Shown: positions 48,317-57,324 of the stretch, in pieces
Layout: every line of letters starts with the position of its first letter
Numbering within the stretch: position 1 is the stretch's first letter
From: Sinorhizobium sp. A49
GTDB taxonomy: Bacteria > Pseudomonadota > Alphaproteobacteria > Rhizobiales > Rhizobiaceae
Reading direction: 5' to 3'
NCBI RefSeq assembly: GCF_002002725.1
Contig: NZ_MUNW01000064.1
Span: forward strand, 224,166-288,165
DNA: 64,000 bases
Translations under genes and position numbers: made by a program
The notes under the pieces: generated by a model
Seen by the model: only the letters and a program-made list of their open reading frames with translations
What the model was told of the DNA's origin: nothing
Databases searched by the model: none

Positions 48317-51300
48317 ATGGGGCGACGGGTGTCCGATAAACTAATATCTATAGTTGAGCGGTATTTTGCTCGCTTGCGTGATGAACGCGGGCTCGGGGCC
48401 GGTACTAAAGAGCGTTCCTACTACCCAGCCTTAGCGGACCTGCTGAACTCCGTTGGCCAGGAATTGAAGCCGAGAGTCCTGTGTTTATCTGATCTCGCAA
48501 ATTCTGGCGCTGGCCATCCGGACTTCGGTCTTTATGCGGCAAATCAGGTGCAGAAGGGCGAGCCGCGAAAGGGTCAACAGCCCGAACGCGGCGTGATCGA
48601 ATTGAAAGGGGTGGCTGACGACACGTGGCTTACAGCCGACACAAAGCAGGTCAGTAAGTATTTCGGCGCGTACCGGCTCGTTATCGTTTCGAACTTGCGG
48701 GATTTCCTGATTATCGGAGAGGGACCCAACGGCGAGGCGGCAAAGCAGGAAGGCTTCCGCCTTGCGCCGAATGCCAAGGCATTCTGGGAAATGGTGTCGA
48801 CCCCGCGAAAATCTGCAGAGATTGTCGGTCGTGCCTTCGGGGAGTATCTGAAGCGAACCCTTACTCAATCTGTCTCCTTGCGCCAACCGAAGGACGTCGC
48901 GTGGTTCCTCGCCTCCTACGCGCGTGATGCCTTGCAACGAGTGGATGAAGCGGGTGACCTTCCCGCACTCGCCAACGTTCGGGCTTCGCTCGAACAAGCA
49001 TTGGGAGTTACCTTCGAGGCTGAAAAAGGCAACCATTTCTTTCGCTCAACTCTGGTGCAAACCCTCTTCTACGGCATTTTTTCCGCTTGGGTGCTATGGG
49101 CGCGCGAAGAGCCTCGAACCTCTCCAAAATTCGATTGGAAGCTCGCAACATGGCATCTTACCGTGCCGTTTATCCGAACACTTTTCCAGCAGATCGCTAG
49201 CCCGGCGCATTTGCAGCCTTTGCATCTTGTCGAGGTTCTGGACTGGACGGCCGCCACGCTCAACCGTGTTGATACAACCGAGTTCTTCGCGCGATTTAAC
49301 GATGCGGACGCCGTGCAATTCTTCTATGAGCCCTTCCTTGAAGCCTTCGATCCAGAACTACGCAAGGAATTGGGGGTGTGGTACACACCGAATGAGGTGG
49401 TTACGTACATGGTCGCCCGCGTCGACAAGGCGTTGCGTGAGGATCTCGGCATAGAGGACGGCCTTGCTTCTGAACGGGTCTATGTGCTCGACCCTTGCTG
49501 TGGCACTGGCGCTTTTCTCGGTGCGGTGCTCAAGCGCATGGAGGCAAGCTTTGACGCCAAGGGGCTCGGTGGGCTCAAAGGCCAGATGGTGAAGCAGGCG
49601 GCGCTTACGCGTGTCTTCGGTTTCGAAATCATGCCCGCGCCTTTTGTTGTGGCTCATCTACAGGTTGGCCTCACCTTACAGGGCATGGGCGCTACACTCG
49701 ATGGCACCACCGATCGAGCCGGAATATTCCTGACAAACGCGCTCACGGGCTGGGAGCCGCATGTGACGAAGCCACTTCCCTTCCCCGAACTGGAGGAGGA
49801 ACGCTCGCGCGCCGACAAGGTGAAGCAGGGTGCCCCTATTCTCGTAATTATTGGCAACCCGCCTTACAACGGCTTTGCTGGAGTGAACGAAGGTAAGGAG
49901 GAGCGCGCGCTAACCGACGCTTACAAGCGGCCGAAAAAGGTGCGCAAGCCTGAAGGACAGGGGTTAAATGATCTCTATGTCCGTTTCTTCCGGATGGCAG
50001 AGCGCCGCATCGTCCAGACGATGATGCTTGAGAAACAGGATCTCCTCGATGATCCTACCCCAACGTGGGCCGACGGTGGAGAGGGTATAGTCTGCTTTAT
50101 TTCGAATTATTCTTGGCTCGATGGTCTCTCTTTCACCGCTATGCGCGAACGGTATCTGGAAGCCTACGATGCGATCCGGATCGATTGCCTGAACGGCGAC
50201 AAATATAAGACCGGCAAAACTACGCCGGATGGCGCGCCTGATCCTTCTATCTTTTCGACCGAGCATAACCGTGAGGGCATTCAGGTTGGCACCGCTATCG
50301 CAACCATGATCCGCAAGGAGAAGCATTCCCCTCCAGAAACTGTACAGTTTCGGCACCTTTGGGGCGCAAACAAGCGGCAGGAGCTTTTGGCAACGGCTGA
50401 AGCTGACACCGCAACGCTCTACCAAACCTTTACGCCTCCACTGGAGCTTGGTTATCCGTTTGCTAGCGCAACGTTGGATTTGGGATATTTCGATTGGCCC
50501 CGGCTTTATGACTTGATGCCTTTCTTCTTCCCAGGCGTTCAGACAAAGCGCGACAGCTTCCTGGTTGATATTGACAAAAACAAACTCGTCTCGCGCCTTG
50601 AAAAATACTTTGACCCCAAGGTGTCAGACGCGGAAATTGCCCAAGAGTTCCCCGAGATATGGCACGCAACTAAGCGATATCAGCCAATTGAAACGCGAGA
50701 GATACTCAAACAGCGCGGCATAATACCGGAGAATTTCGTTAGCCACGCCTATAGACCTTTTGACGTTAGATGGATTTACTGGGAGCCTGAGACCAAGCTC
50801 CTCGGAGAGAAAAGCGCTGAATACTGGCCTAACGCATGGCAAGGGAACTTGAGTATTTGCGCTCAGCAAAAATCGCGGTCAGAATGGCAATCTACGCAAC
50901 TAATACACAGCCTCGGCTGCCTAGATCTGATTGACCGTGGCGCAAGCATATTTCCAAAAAATATAATTGAAGTTGGGGATTTCGAACATAGATACAACTT
51001 ATCTAAACCAATAGAAACATTTTTTAGTAACTTGTCAGTACATCCAGATAATCTGTTTTCTCATGTAATATCCGTATTACATGCGCCTGAATATCGAACA
51101 GATCACGGAGATGCACTCCGAATGGATTGGCCGCGCGTACCGATCCCTGGCGATGCCGACCTTCTCAGGCGCTCCGCTGGCCTCGGCGAAGCGCTGAGCC
51201 TCCTTCTAAACCCAGAAGCGGCCGCGCCAGGTATTTCCACCGGCGTGTTACGGTCGGGCCTGCGCATTATGGGCCTACCTGCCACGTGCAGTGGCGAGGC

Positions 51301-51886
51301 GTTGGGCGCGGCCGACCTCACGTTGACCGCCGGTTGGGGCTCCACACAGAAATCGGAGGGCCGGGCCATCGTCATGCCTGGTCGCGGACTGACGCAAGTA
51401 CGCGACTACACGCCCGCAGAGCGAGTGGCCCTGGATGCCGAAGCACAGACTCTCGGAATGACGCTCGATGCACTCTTGACGCTGATCGGAACGCGTACGC
51501 TCGATGTGCACCTTAACGCCAACGCCTATTGGTCGAATGTGCCGGAAAAGGTCTGGGGTTATGCGCTTGGCGGCTATCAGGTTATCAAGAAATGGCTGAG
51601 CTATCGTGAACAGAGTGTGCTTGGGCGGCCGTTGAAACTCGATGAGGCGCTCTACGTCTCCCAGATGGTCCGTCGTGTCGCTGCGATCCTGATAATGGGA
51701 CCGGAGCTTGATGCGAACTACCGCGCGTCCGCTGCCGATGCTCAGAGCTATGAGGCACTTGGCCTTTCCCGTGACGCTGCTCGCGAACGTAAGGGGGCGA
51801 AGGAGAAGAAGCGTGGCCTCTCGAACCGCCTCACACCTGCAATGAAGGCGAACCGCAAGGATGTAAAAAAGCAAAACGGAAGTTGA
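48317..51886 (+). CDS. Single-chain type ISP-like restriction-modification enzyme
   Basis: 1189 residues. The N-terminal nuclease-like part has GHPDFGLYA...GVIELKG (PD-(D/E)XK pattern, about residues 65-100). The middle adenine methyltransferase has GVWYTPNEVVTYMV, DPCCGTGAFLGAVL (SAM motif) and IGNPPYNGF (catalytic NPPY). The C-terminal half (RGIIPENFVSHAYRPFDVRW, IYWEP; GYALGGYQVIKKWLSYRE) matches the target-recognition region of type ISP enzymes. The helicase domain of LlaGI-type enzymes is absent, so it resembles type IIG in architecture. A 120-base stretch near 51000 is AT-rich. Confidence 0.85.
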   Translation: MGRRVSDKLISIVERYFARLRDERGLGAGTKERSYYPALADLLNSVGQELKPRVLCLSDLANSGAGHPDFGLYAANQVQKGEPRKGQQPERGVIELKGVADDTWLTADTKQVSKYFGAYRLVIVSNLRDFLIIGEGPNGEAAKQEGFRLAPNAKAFWEMVSTPRKSAEIVGRAFGEYLKRTLTQSVSLRQPKDVAWFLASYARDALQRVDEAGDLPALANVRASLEQALGVTFEAEKGNHFFRSTLVQTLFYGIFSAWVLWAREEPRTSPKFDWKLATWHLTVPFIRTLFQQIASPAHLQPLHLVEVLDWTAATLNRVDTTEFFARFNDADAVQFFYEPFLEAFDPELRKELGVWYTPNEVVTYMVARVDKALREDLGIEDGLASERVYVLDPCCGTGAFLGAVLKRMEASFDAKGLGGLKGQMVKQAALTRVFGFEIMPAPFVVAHLQVGLTLQGMGATLDGTTDRAGIFLTNALTGWEPHVTKPLPFPELEEERSRADKVKQGAPILVIIGNPPYNGFAGVNEGKEERALTDAYKRPKKVRKPEGQGLNDLYVRFFRMAERRIVQTMMLEKQDLLDDPTPTWADGGEGIVCFISNYSWLDGLSFTAMRERYLEAYDAIRIDCLNGDKYKTGKTTPDGAPDPSIFSTEHNREGIQVGTAIATMIRKEKHSPPETVQFRHLWGANKRQELLATAEADTATLYQTFTPPLELGYPFASATLDLGYFDWPRLYDLMPFFFPGVQTKRDSFLVDIDKNKLVSRLEKYFDPKVSDAEIAQEFPEIWHATKRYQPIETREILKQRGIIPENFVSHAYRPFDVRWIYWEPETKLLGEKSAEYWPNAWQGNLSICAQQKSRSEWQSTQLIHSLGCLDLIDRGASIFPKNIIEVGDFEHRYNLSKPIETFFSNLSVHPDNLFSHVISVLHAPEYRTDHGDALRMDWPRVPIPGDADLLRRSAGLGEALSLLLNPEAAAPGISTGVLRSGLRIMGLPATCSGEALGAADLTLTAGWGSTQKSEGRAIVMPGRGLTQVRDYTPAERVALDAEAQTLGMTLDALLTLIGTRTLDVHLNANAYWSNVPEKVWGYALGGYQVIKKWLSYREQSVLGRPLKLDEALYVSQMVRRVAAILIMGPELDANYRASAADAQSYEALGLSRDAARERKGAKEKKRGLSNRLTPAMKANRKDVKKQNGS

Positions 51887-51892
51887 AACCAC

Positions 51893-52175
51893 CATCATCA
51901 CGACCCCGCCTTCGCCCGCGCGATCCCTTCCATTCGACGTTCCTCCCGGATCCCGTTTCAAACTCAGCGATCATCGCCAGAATCCCCAGGACAAACTTGC
52001 CCGTACGGCTTGAGGTATCGACCGCCGCACCATCCAGCACCTCGAAGGTAATTCCTTTTCCATCCAACTTTGAAATGATGCCGTACAGGTCCCTTGTCGA
52101 TCTCGCCAGGCGGTCGAGATTCGTAATAATGAGCGAGTCGCCTTCCCTGCGACCCTAACCGTTGCGCGGCCAGCA
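51893..52175 (-). pseudogene. Serine resolvase/invertase remnant
   Basis: Minus-strand reading GRREGDSLIITNLDRLARST, RDLYGIISKLDGKGITFEVL, DTSSRTGKFVLGILAMIAEF is the dimer-interface/E-helix part of a Tn3-type serine recombinase. An in-frame TAG precedes it, and a one-base shift after AEFETG is needed to continue as IREERRMEGIARAKAG. The N-terminal catalytic Ser region and the C-terminal HTH are missing. Ends abut the restriction enzyme gene. Confidence 0.75.
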
Positions 52176-52371
52176 TCCCCTAGCGAACCCCGTGTTTCCG
52201 TGCCGGAGGAGCAACCGGCCGAAAGCGAGGCGATACCCACTACCGTAGAGGCATCCCTACCCCGCCGGGCTTTGCTACAACGGCCGATCGAGCGGGGAGC
52301 GCGGCCGGGATTCACATTGGGCGTCATCCCTGCAAGAATCGTCGCCCGGCACGAAGGGAGCGCGTGGGCGC

Positions 52372-52579
52372 ATGGACTACGAAACGCTGACATACGACCA
52401 GGCGGCGCAACGCCTGCCGATTACCGAACGAAGCGCAATGCGCATTGCCGCGCCACAATTGGCGACGCTGGAAAGGACCAGATCAGCGCACGTTGATCGC
52501 CGCTCCACGTGTCGAACTGGAGTGCTCCCGCGACGGCCGCAACCGCAGCGCCCGCAGAAATCATGAAGGAGAAGGATGA
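52372..52579 (+). pseudogene. Frameshifted HTH gene, right copy of module
   Basis: Begins MDYETLTYDQAAQRLPITER then SAMRIA, a helix-turn-helix-like start. A one-base shift is then needed to continue as RHNWRRWKGPDQRTLIAAPR then VELECSRDGRNRSARRNHEG. The restored frame ends with TGA overlapping the next gene's ATG (52576), showing the two were once translationally coupled. A truncated relative lies at 43645. Confidence 0.6.
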
Positions 52580-52857
52580 TGACGGCAGAGACCAGCAGCC
52601 ACGAAAGCCGGCCTGAAAGCCTCATGCGCATTTACATGTCACGCGCGCAACTGGCGAAACACTTCAACATGACGGAAAGGGCGATCAGTAAGATCATCAA
52701 GCGCAAGAAATGGCGCAAGATGAAACACATGGGAAGCCAGGCGATCTATAGCATCCTCAAATCTGATCTCTTGGACGAAGGCGACGGCCGGCGCAAATAT
52801 GGCCAGGTCACACGCTCCGCACGCAACGACGGTAACTCGAACGGCAACGCCAGCTAA
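52576..52857 (+). CDS. Small HTH-like protein, right paralogue
   Basis: 93 residues, strong ribosome site AGGAGAAGG directly upstream. Core LAKHFNMTERAISKIIKRKK with W, MGSQAIYSILKSDLLDEGDG then RRKY matches the protein at 43739-44020. Likely a small DNA-binding regulator of the island. The two copies flank the defence cargo on either side in the same orientation. Confidence 0.7.
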   Translation: MMTAETSSHESRPESLMRIYMSRAQLAKHFNMTERAISKIIKRKKWRKMKHMGSQAIYSILKSDLLDEGDGRRKYGQVTRSARNDGNSNGNAS

Positions 52858-52904
52858 TAAAGCCTCTATGGCCCCGACCGCTCATCACTTTTGTCTCGTC
52901 TTGG

Positions 52905-53030
52905 CTAGGGCTTGGGCTTGGGCTCGCCAAACAGCGAAACGAGGATCGTGCCAACGAGTACCGCAAGGACGATCACGATGATCATTGCGATCACAGACGA
53001 GAGATCCCTGGCTTCCGGATGCTGCTTCAC
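52905..53030 (-). CDS. Possible small membrane protein (41 aa)
   Basis: Minus-strand GTG start, product VKQHPEARDLSSVIAMIIVI then VLAVLVGTILVSLFGEPKPKP: a short polar head, one long hydrophobic span and a Lys-Pro tail. No clear ribosome site was identified. Could be a small toxin-like or membrane accessory protein, or chance. Confidence 0.35.
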   Translation of the reverse strand: MKQHPEARDLSSVIAMIIVIVLAVLVGTILVSLFGEPKPKP

Positions 53031-53683
53031 GGTAAGCGCACATTTCCATGCGCCTTTTCGCGTTGAGCTCTCTGCCGCATGAAGTGTCCACTTGAGATAG
53101 GTGGACACCAAATATGAGTGACGAAGATCAGAAACTACGAGTGCGGTTGGTGGGGCGTGATGGGCGACGCCGCGAATGTTCCTAGCCAACCAAGCCACCC
53201 AAGGGCGGCGTTTCGTTTCATGGAATTGTACCTAGAGTTTCGGGTTGGCGCATAATAGGCGAGCGCCCACCGAGCCCGTTACAAAATCGCTTGGCCCGCC
53301 CGGCTTGTTCGCCGCGCCCTGGCAAGCACAATTGGAGTTATACACGAAGGCGAAACAATGCCGGCAAAGAACCAATAGGCGACAGGCCGCATATCGACAA
53401 CCACCGACGGCCACACGCACGACGACCCCTCAAAGAACTGGCGCAACCGTTCGATTGCCCCCCTCCCCCTCCTGGATAAGGGTCTAGGCACCACTTAAGG
53501 CCAAGCCAGCCGGCCGAAAGGCGACTTTAGTGATGACCGAGAGATTTAGACGGTTCCAGGCACTTGCAGGCTTGAAATCTGCTGGACCTAGCCGCGCCCT
53601 TATTCCCTTTATTGTAAACCAACCGACTTCCGCAGCGGCGCGAAGCGCCGACCAGGAAGGCGGAAAAAAGAACGCGCGCGCGA

Positions 53684-53707
53684 AAAAATCGGCTGCAAGC
53701 GATTTTT
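53684..53707. terminator. A/T-flanked hairpin, possible bidirectional terminator
   Basis: AAAAATCG (53684-53691) and CGATTTTT (53700-53707) form a perfect 8-bp stem with 8-base loop, and the stem itself supplies T runs on both strands. No strong gene lies directly upstream on either strand, so the role is uncertain. Confidence 0.35.
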
Positions 53708-53814
53708 CTTGCGACCGATGACGATTTGAGCGATGGAAAAACAGCGCATACAGGCACTTTTGCCTGATTGCCCTCCCTCTTCATAAATACATAGCGAGAC
53801 CTTTTTTGGGATTT

Positions 53815-53985
53815 GGTGGATGCGGGCGCCAAAACCCGTCATAACCGCATGATTTCATGCGGTTTTACCGCATCCACCGCCGGTGGATGCACGGTGGATG
53901 CGGTGGATGCGACTTTGACCTTTTACGCGTCACCGCACGTCACAGCCCCCCAGCCTTCCTTACAAACCGCCAATTGCGTGGATGC
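53815..53985. repeat. Iteron-like GGTGGATGC repeats around a palindrome
   Basis: GGTGGATGC occurs at 53815-53823, 53882-53890, 53893-53901 and 53902-53910, inverted at 53870-53878, and as GTGGATGC at 53978-53985. Between the first and the rest lies AACCGCATGA (53843-53852), TT, TCATGCGGTT (53855-53864), a perfect 10-bp inverted repeat. Three copies are nearly tandem at about 11- and 9-base spacing. This pattern suits binding of a replication or regulatory protein. Confidence 0.65.
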
Positions 53986-54402
53986 GAGACGTGCAGCGCC
54001 GACATTTTGCGACAGAGATAGACAAAATGCAGCGAAAACCGCTCATCCCCCCCAAATCACGCACCACTAGGACGCGACCAACGCAACCCGTCAAGCCCCG
54101 CCGAACTGGCCGAAATGAGCAAAGCAAGATCCGCCCGAAACTCGTTTCGCGACAATTCAGGCCATTGGTAGACTTAGCGCGCCGCTCCCATCCCGCCTTG
54201 GTCACAACGCGACAAATGCGACGGCCGGCGCAAGCCAGGATCATCAAGGCGGGAAAAGCAGAGAGCGGCGAGCGCCAGGCGAAAGCCAAACCAGGCGGCC
54301 AGGTGAGGCGAGACCAGGCGCCACAACAAACGGAATCGGCCGCAGCGGCTTTTGCTACGGCCGATCCTCACGACGGACAATTGCGAGCGACAGCGCCGCC
54401 GC

Positions 54403-57324
54403 TCAATCCACCCCGTACAGTGCCACCAGGTCAACGCGCACCATGCGGTAAGGCTGGCCGGATTTAGCCAGCTTCTTAGGCGTCAGCATCTCGAAGCGCC
54501 ACTTGTTGCCGTCCCGCTGGCCGGTCACAATGCCCTTATCCCGCAGCACCGCCTTAATCACTTCCCGGTCATAGCCGCCATCTTTCAGCGCATCAAAAAG
54601 AACATCGGCCGGGATCCACAGAAAGCGCGGATTGGGCGCCTTGCCGTCAACATGCAATGCTTCCGATATCTGGTAAGATCCATCAGGCCCACCAGCGTCC
54701 ACACCCAAGGCCGTACCCTCTCTGTTGAAATAGTCGGCCTGGAGAAACCCTTTGCACGCCGGCCTATGCACGAGATCAACCGGCTTGCCGTCATAGTCCA
54801 ATGGCCCGAATGACCGCATTTCCGTCGCCACGAACACCCGCAGCCGGCGCAGGATTTCGCGATGATCGCGCACGCCCATACCGTCCCGTTGTTCAATCCA
54901 AAGCTCCAGGAAGTGAAAAGGCACATCAACCACCTTCATTCCGTTTGCGCAGCGCGACACATGGCCGCGATCACGCGGCAACACGCCGGCCGCAAACGCC
55001 ACCTCCAGCGCCACCGCAGCCACCGCGAAGCTCATCGCCGCGCGGCGAATGTTGCCGCTGTCATAGCTTTCATCGAAGGCCAGGCGCTTGAGGTAGTCCG
55101 CCGCCACCTCGTCCCGCCGCGCCCGCAAGTCGTCGGCATCGAGCCGTGACAGATGATCAACGAACGCCGGATAGGCCGTGCCGTATTGCCGGCGAAGGTG
55201 AAGCCCCACGACGCAGTAAAGCGCATTACCACCGTCCAACAGGTCAAGCCCCTGGCGATTGCCGTCACTGCGCAATCGGCTGCGCAGCTTGAGCGTCAAC
55301 AACCGCGCTTCTTGCCCCGCTTGCAACACGAAATCACCGCGCGCCGCCATGTCGGCCGGCGACACCTCACCCGACATTTGCGCAATCGACTTCCACGAAA
55401 TCAGCTCGCGCAGCGCGTCGGCGTCGGCGTCAACGCGATCCGGCGAAACCCCTTTCGCGTGTCCATAAGTCACGAAAGCAAGCGCGGCTTCCGCCTTCTT
55501 GCCGCCCTGTTTTTCCTCGTAAAGCAACGGATGATCGGAGAACGCCCCGGCGCGACGATAAAACGCCGCCTCACTTGTGTCGGCCGAGAACACGCACCGT
55601 TGCGGATCACCGACCAGGGTCGCAGCTATGTTGACGATCATCGATTTACCCTGACCGCTTTCGCCGGACCACAACACCCCGAAATTGTCTTGATCGATCA
55701 GCCGCAGGATACAGGAAGCGAAGGCAAAGCCGAGCGCCATAGCGGCATGAGGATGTTTGAGAGCCGGCCGCGCCACCAGCTCACGCCATTCCGCAAGCGT
55801 GCCACTCGGCCGGAAATCCTCAACATCACCGAATTGCGTTTCGATCAGCTCATAACGTTCCGGTGTTTTCGGCCCGATATACTGCCCCGCGATCGTCATG
55901 AATCCGCGCTGGCCGCCACCAAGATCGATATAACCGCCCTGGCCGACATCGATCAGTCGCGGCGCGTGCCAGGTGCGCAACAACGTCTTGAGATCGGGCA
56001 GACGAGCCGAATTGATGTTGATATCCAGCCCCGCAAAAGTGCGTTCGGTCGATACCATCAAATCCTCAATCGACAGCACATGACGCCGCCCATCGTACTT
56101 GATCACCAGCCGAGCCTTTTTCCCGCGCCGGTTTATCAAGCGTCCGATCACTTCAAAATATGAGCAAAGAAACGCCGTCTCTTCCGGCCCGTCATCGTCG
56201 CCGCCGCCGCCGCTATCGCCACCAGGACCACTACCGCCGCCGTTGCCAGAACCCCCGCCGCCTGTGTCATCACCGGCCTTGCGTTTAGGCTTGAGCTTCA
56301 CCCGGATTTCCTTATGCACATGGTAACGGCCGAGCCGATCACGGCGATGCCGCTCCAAAAGGACGAACCGACCGAAAAGCGGTGTAGAGACCGCTACAGC
56401 GTCATCAGCACTTTCGCCGCCCGCCATATCGTCCGCGCCATCGAAATCGCGTCCTTGCCCCGCCCTGGCCGGCGCCGCAGCCTTTAGGGCGTCTACGATC
56501 GCTTGCGGTTGACCGGCAAGAACCGCGTCGTTTGCATCCTTGAACGCCTGGCCGGCTTTGGAACGGTCGCGGAAATCGTCAGGGAAGCGACCGACAGGCG
56601 GCGGCGCCACCCATACCTCATGCCCCGCATCCGCCATACGGGCCGCAGCCTTGCGCCCCATCGCTTCCTCATGGCCGGCATCGCACAAGAAGACGAAGGA
56701 ACGGCCAGGCACCACCGGCCAGAAATGACCACCGAAAGAGACCGCTGTTGTCGCCCATACCGCATAACTGGACGATGCGCCGCCGATCGCTTGCCAGATA
56801 GCCAGCGCATCCTCTTGCCCATCGACCAAGATCACCCGCTTAGCGTCGTGTGGACCGACCATCACCACGGCCCCGCTTTTCGGGCCGCTTCCGACCGTCT
56901 TGACCGGCTTGCCGCCATTGCCAGGCGCCCGCGTCACCAACAGTTGGCCCACCTTATCGCCATGCTTGACGAAACGTCGGATCTGAAACGCCACCACCTC
57001 GCCCGTTGCGACCGAGCGCATGGCATAGACCAGCGAATGTTGCGGCCGCGCCTTTTCCGAGTGCGAGAGGCGCCAATCGGGGATGACGCGCGCCACGTCG
57101 TCAGGGATCAAGGCCAGATCGAGACCGCGTTTTTCTTTCAAGAAGAGAACGGCAAAGGGATCATCGCGCCAGGGTATCGCCGTCGCCCAGGCTTGCCGGC
57201 ATTCGTCCGAAGTGCGGCTTAGGTTTGGTTCGATCGCATCTTGTGCCGGATTATCCGCCCCGCCCACGATCTCAACCTCCAGCACGACATGCTTCGCGCG
57301 CTCAAAATCATCCGCGCCAGCCAT
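54403..57324 (-). CDS. Toprim-DUF927 primase/helicase
   Basis: 973 residues. N-terminal Toprim-like domain (about 100-290) with VILVDGQEDALAIWQAIGG and FVFLCDAGHEEAMG. A glycine/aspartate-rich linker (about 350-385) follows. The C-terminal DUF927 superfamily helicase has Walker A LWSGESGQGKSMIV and CVFSADTSEAAFY, PLLYEEKQGGKK. Such proteins replicate satellites and integrative elements. The start overlaps the preceding CHC2-like gene by 17 bases, so the two form a split primase. Confidence 0.85.
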   Translation of the reverse strand: MAGADDFERAKHVVLEVEIVGGADNPAQDAIEPNLSRTSDECRQAWATAIPWRDDPFAVLFLKEKRGLDLALIPDDVARVIPDWRLSHSEKARPQHSLVYAMRSVATGEVVAFQIRRFVKHGDKVGQLLVTRAPGNGGKPVKTVGSGPKSGAVVMVGPHDAKRVILVDGQEDALAIWQAIGGASSSYAVWATTAVSFGGHFWPVVPGRSFVFLCDAGHEEAMGRKAAARMADAGHEVWVAPPPVGRFPDDFRDRSKAGQAFKDANDAVLAGQPQAIVDALKAAAPARAGQGRDFDGADDMAGGESADDAVAVSTPLFGRFVLLERHRRDRLGRYHVHKEIRVKLKPKRKAGDDTGGGGSGNGGGSGPGGDSGGGGDDDGPEETAFLCSYFEVIGRLINRRGKKARLVIKYDGRRHVLSIEDLMVSTERTFAGLDININSARLPDLKTLLRTWHAPRLIDVGQGGYIDLGGGQRGFMTIAGQYIGPKTPERYELIETQFGDVEDFRPSGTLAEWRELVARPALKHPHAAMALGFAFASCILRLIDQDNFGVLWSGESGQGKSMIVNIAATLVGDPQRCVFSADTSEAAFYRRAGAFSDHPLLYEEKQGGKKAEAALAFVTYGHAKGVSPDRVDADADALRELISWKSIAQMSGEVSPADMAARGDFVLQAGQEARLLTLKLRSRLRSDGNRQGLDLLDGGNALYCVVGLHLRRQYGTAYPAFVDHLSRLDADDLRARRDEVAADYLKRLAFDESYDSGNIRRAAMSFAVAAVALEVAFAAGVLPRDRGHVSRCANGMKVVDVPFHFLELWIEQRDGMGVRDHREILRRLRVFVATEMRSFGPLDYDGKPVDLVHRPACKGFLQADYFNREGTALGVDAGGPDGSYQISEALHVDGKAPNPRFLWIPADVLFDALKDGGYDREVIKAVLRDKGIVTGQRDGNKWRFEMLTPKKLAKSGQPYRMVRVDLVALYGVD

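Larger units (their letters stand above)
52858..54402. other. Non-coding region, possible origin of the island
   Basis: About 1.5 kb with no convincing gene of normal size. It holds one possible 41-aa membrane protein (minus strand), an A/T-run hairpin (53684-53707), a 22-base palindrome (53843-53864) and repeated GGTGGATGC units (53815-53985). Placed beside a primase/helicase gene, this resembles a replication origin region. Confidence 0.5.

Noticed and set aside
53815..53985. Repeated GGTGGATGC units as a CRISPR array
   Set aside because: Units are 9 bases, irregularly spaced, in both orientations and without unique spacers or cas genes; iteron-like is a better reading.
53982..54467. 161-codon plus-strand frame downstream of the iterons
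   Set aside because: Overlaps the end of the primase gene in antisense and consists of Arg/Pro/Gln-rich sequence with no ribosome site; unlikely to be a protein.
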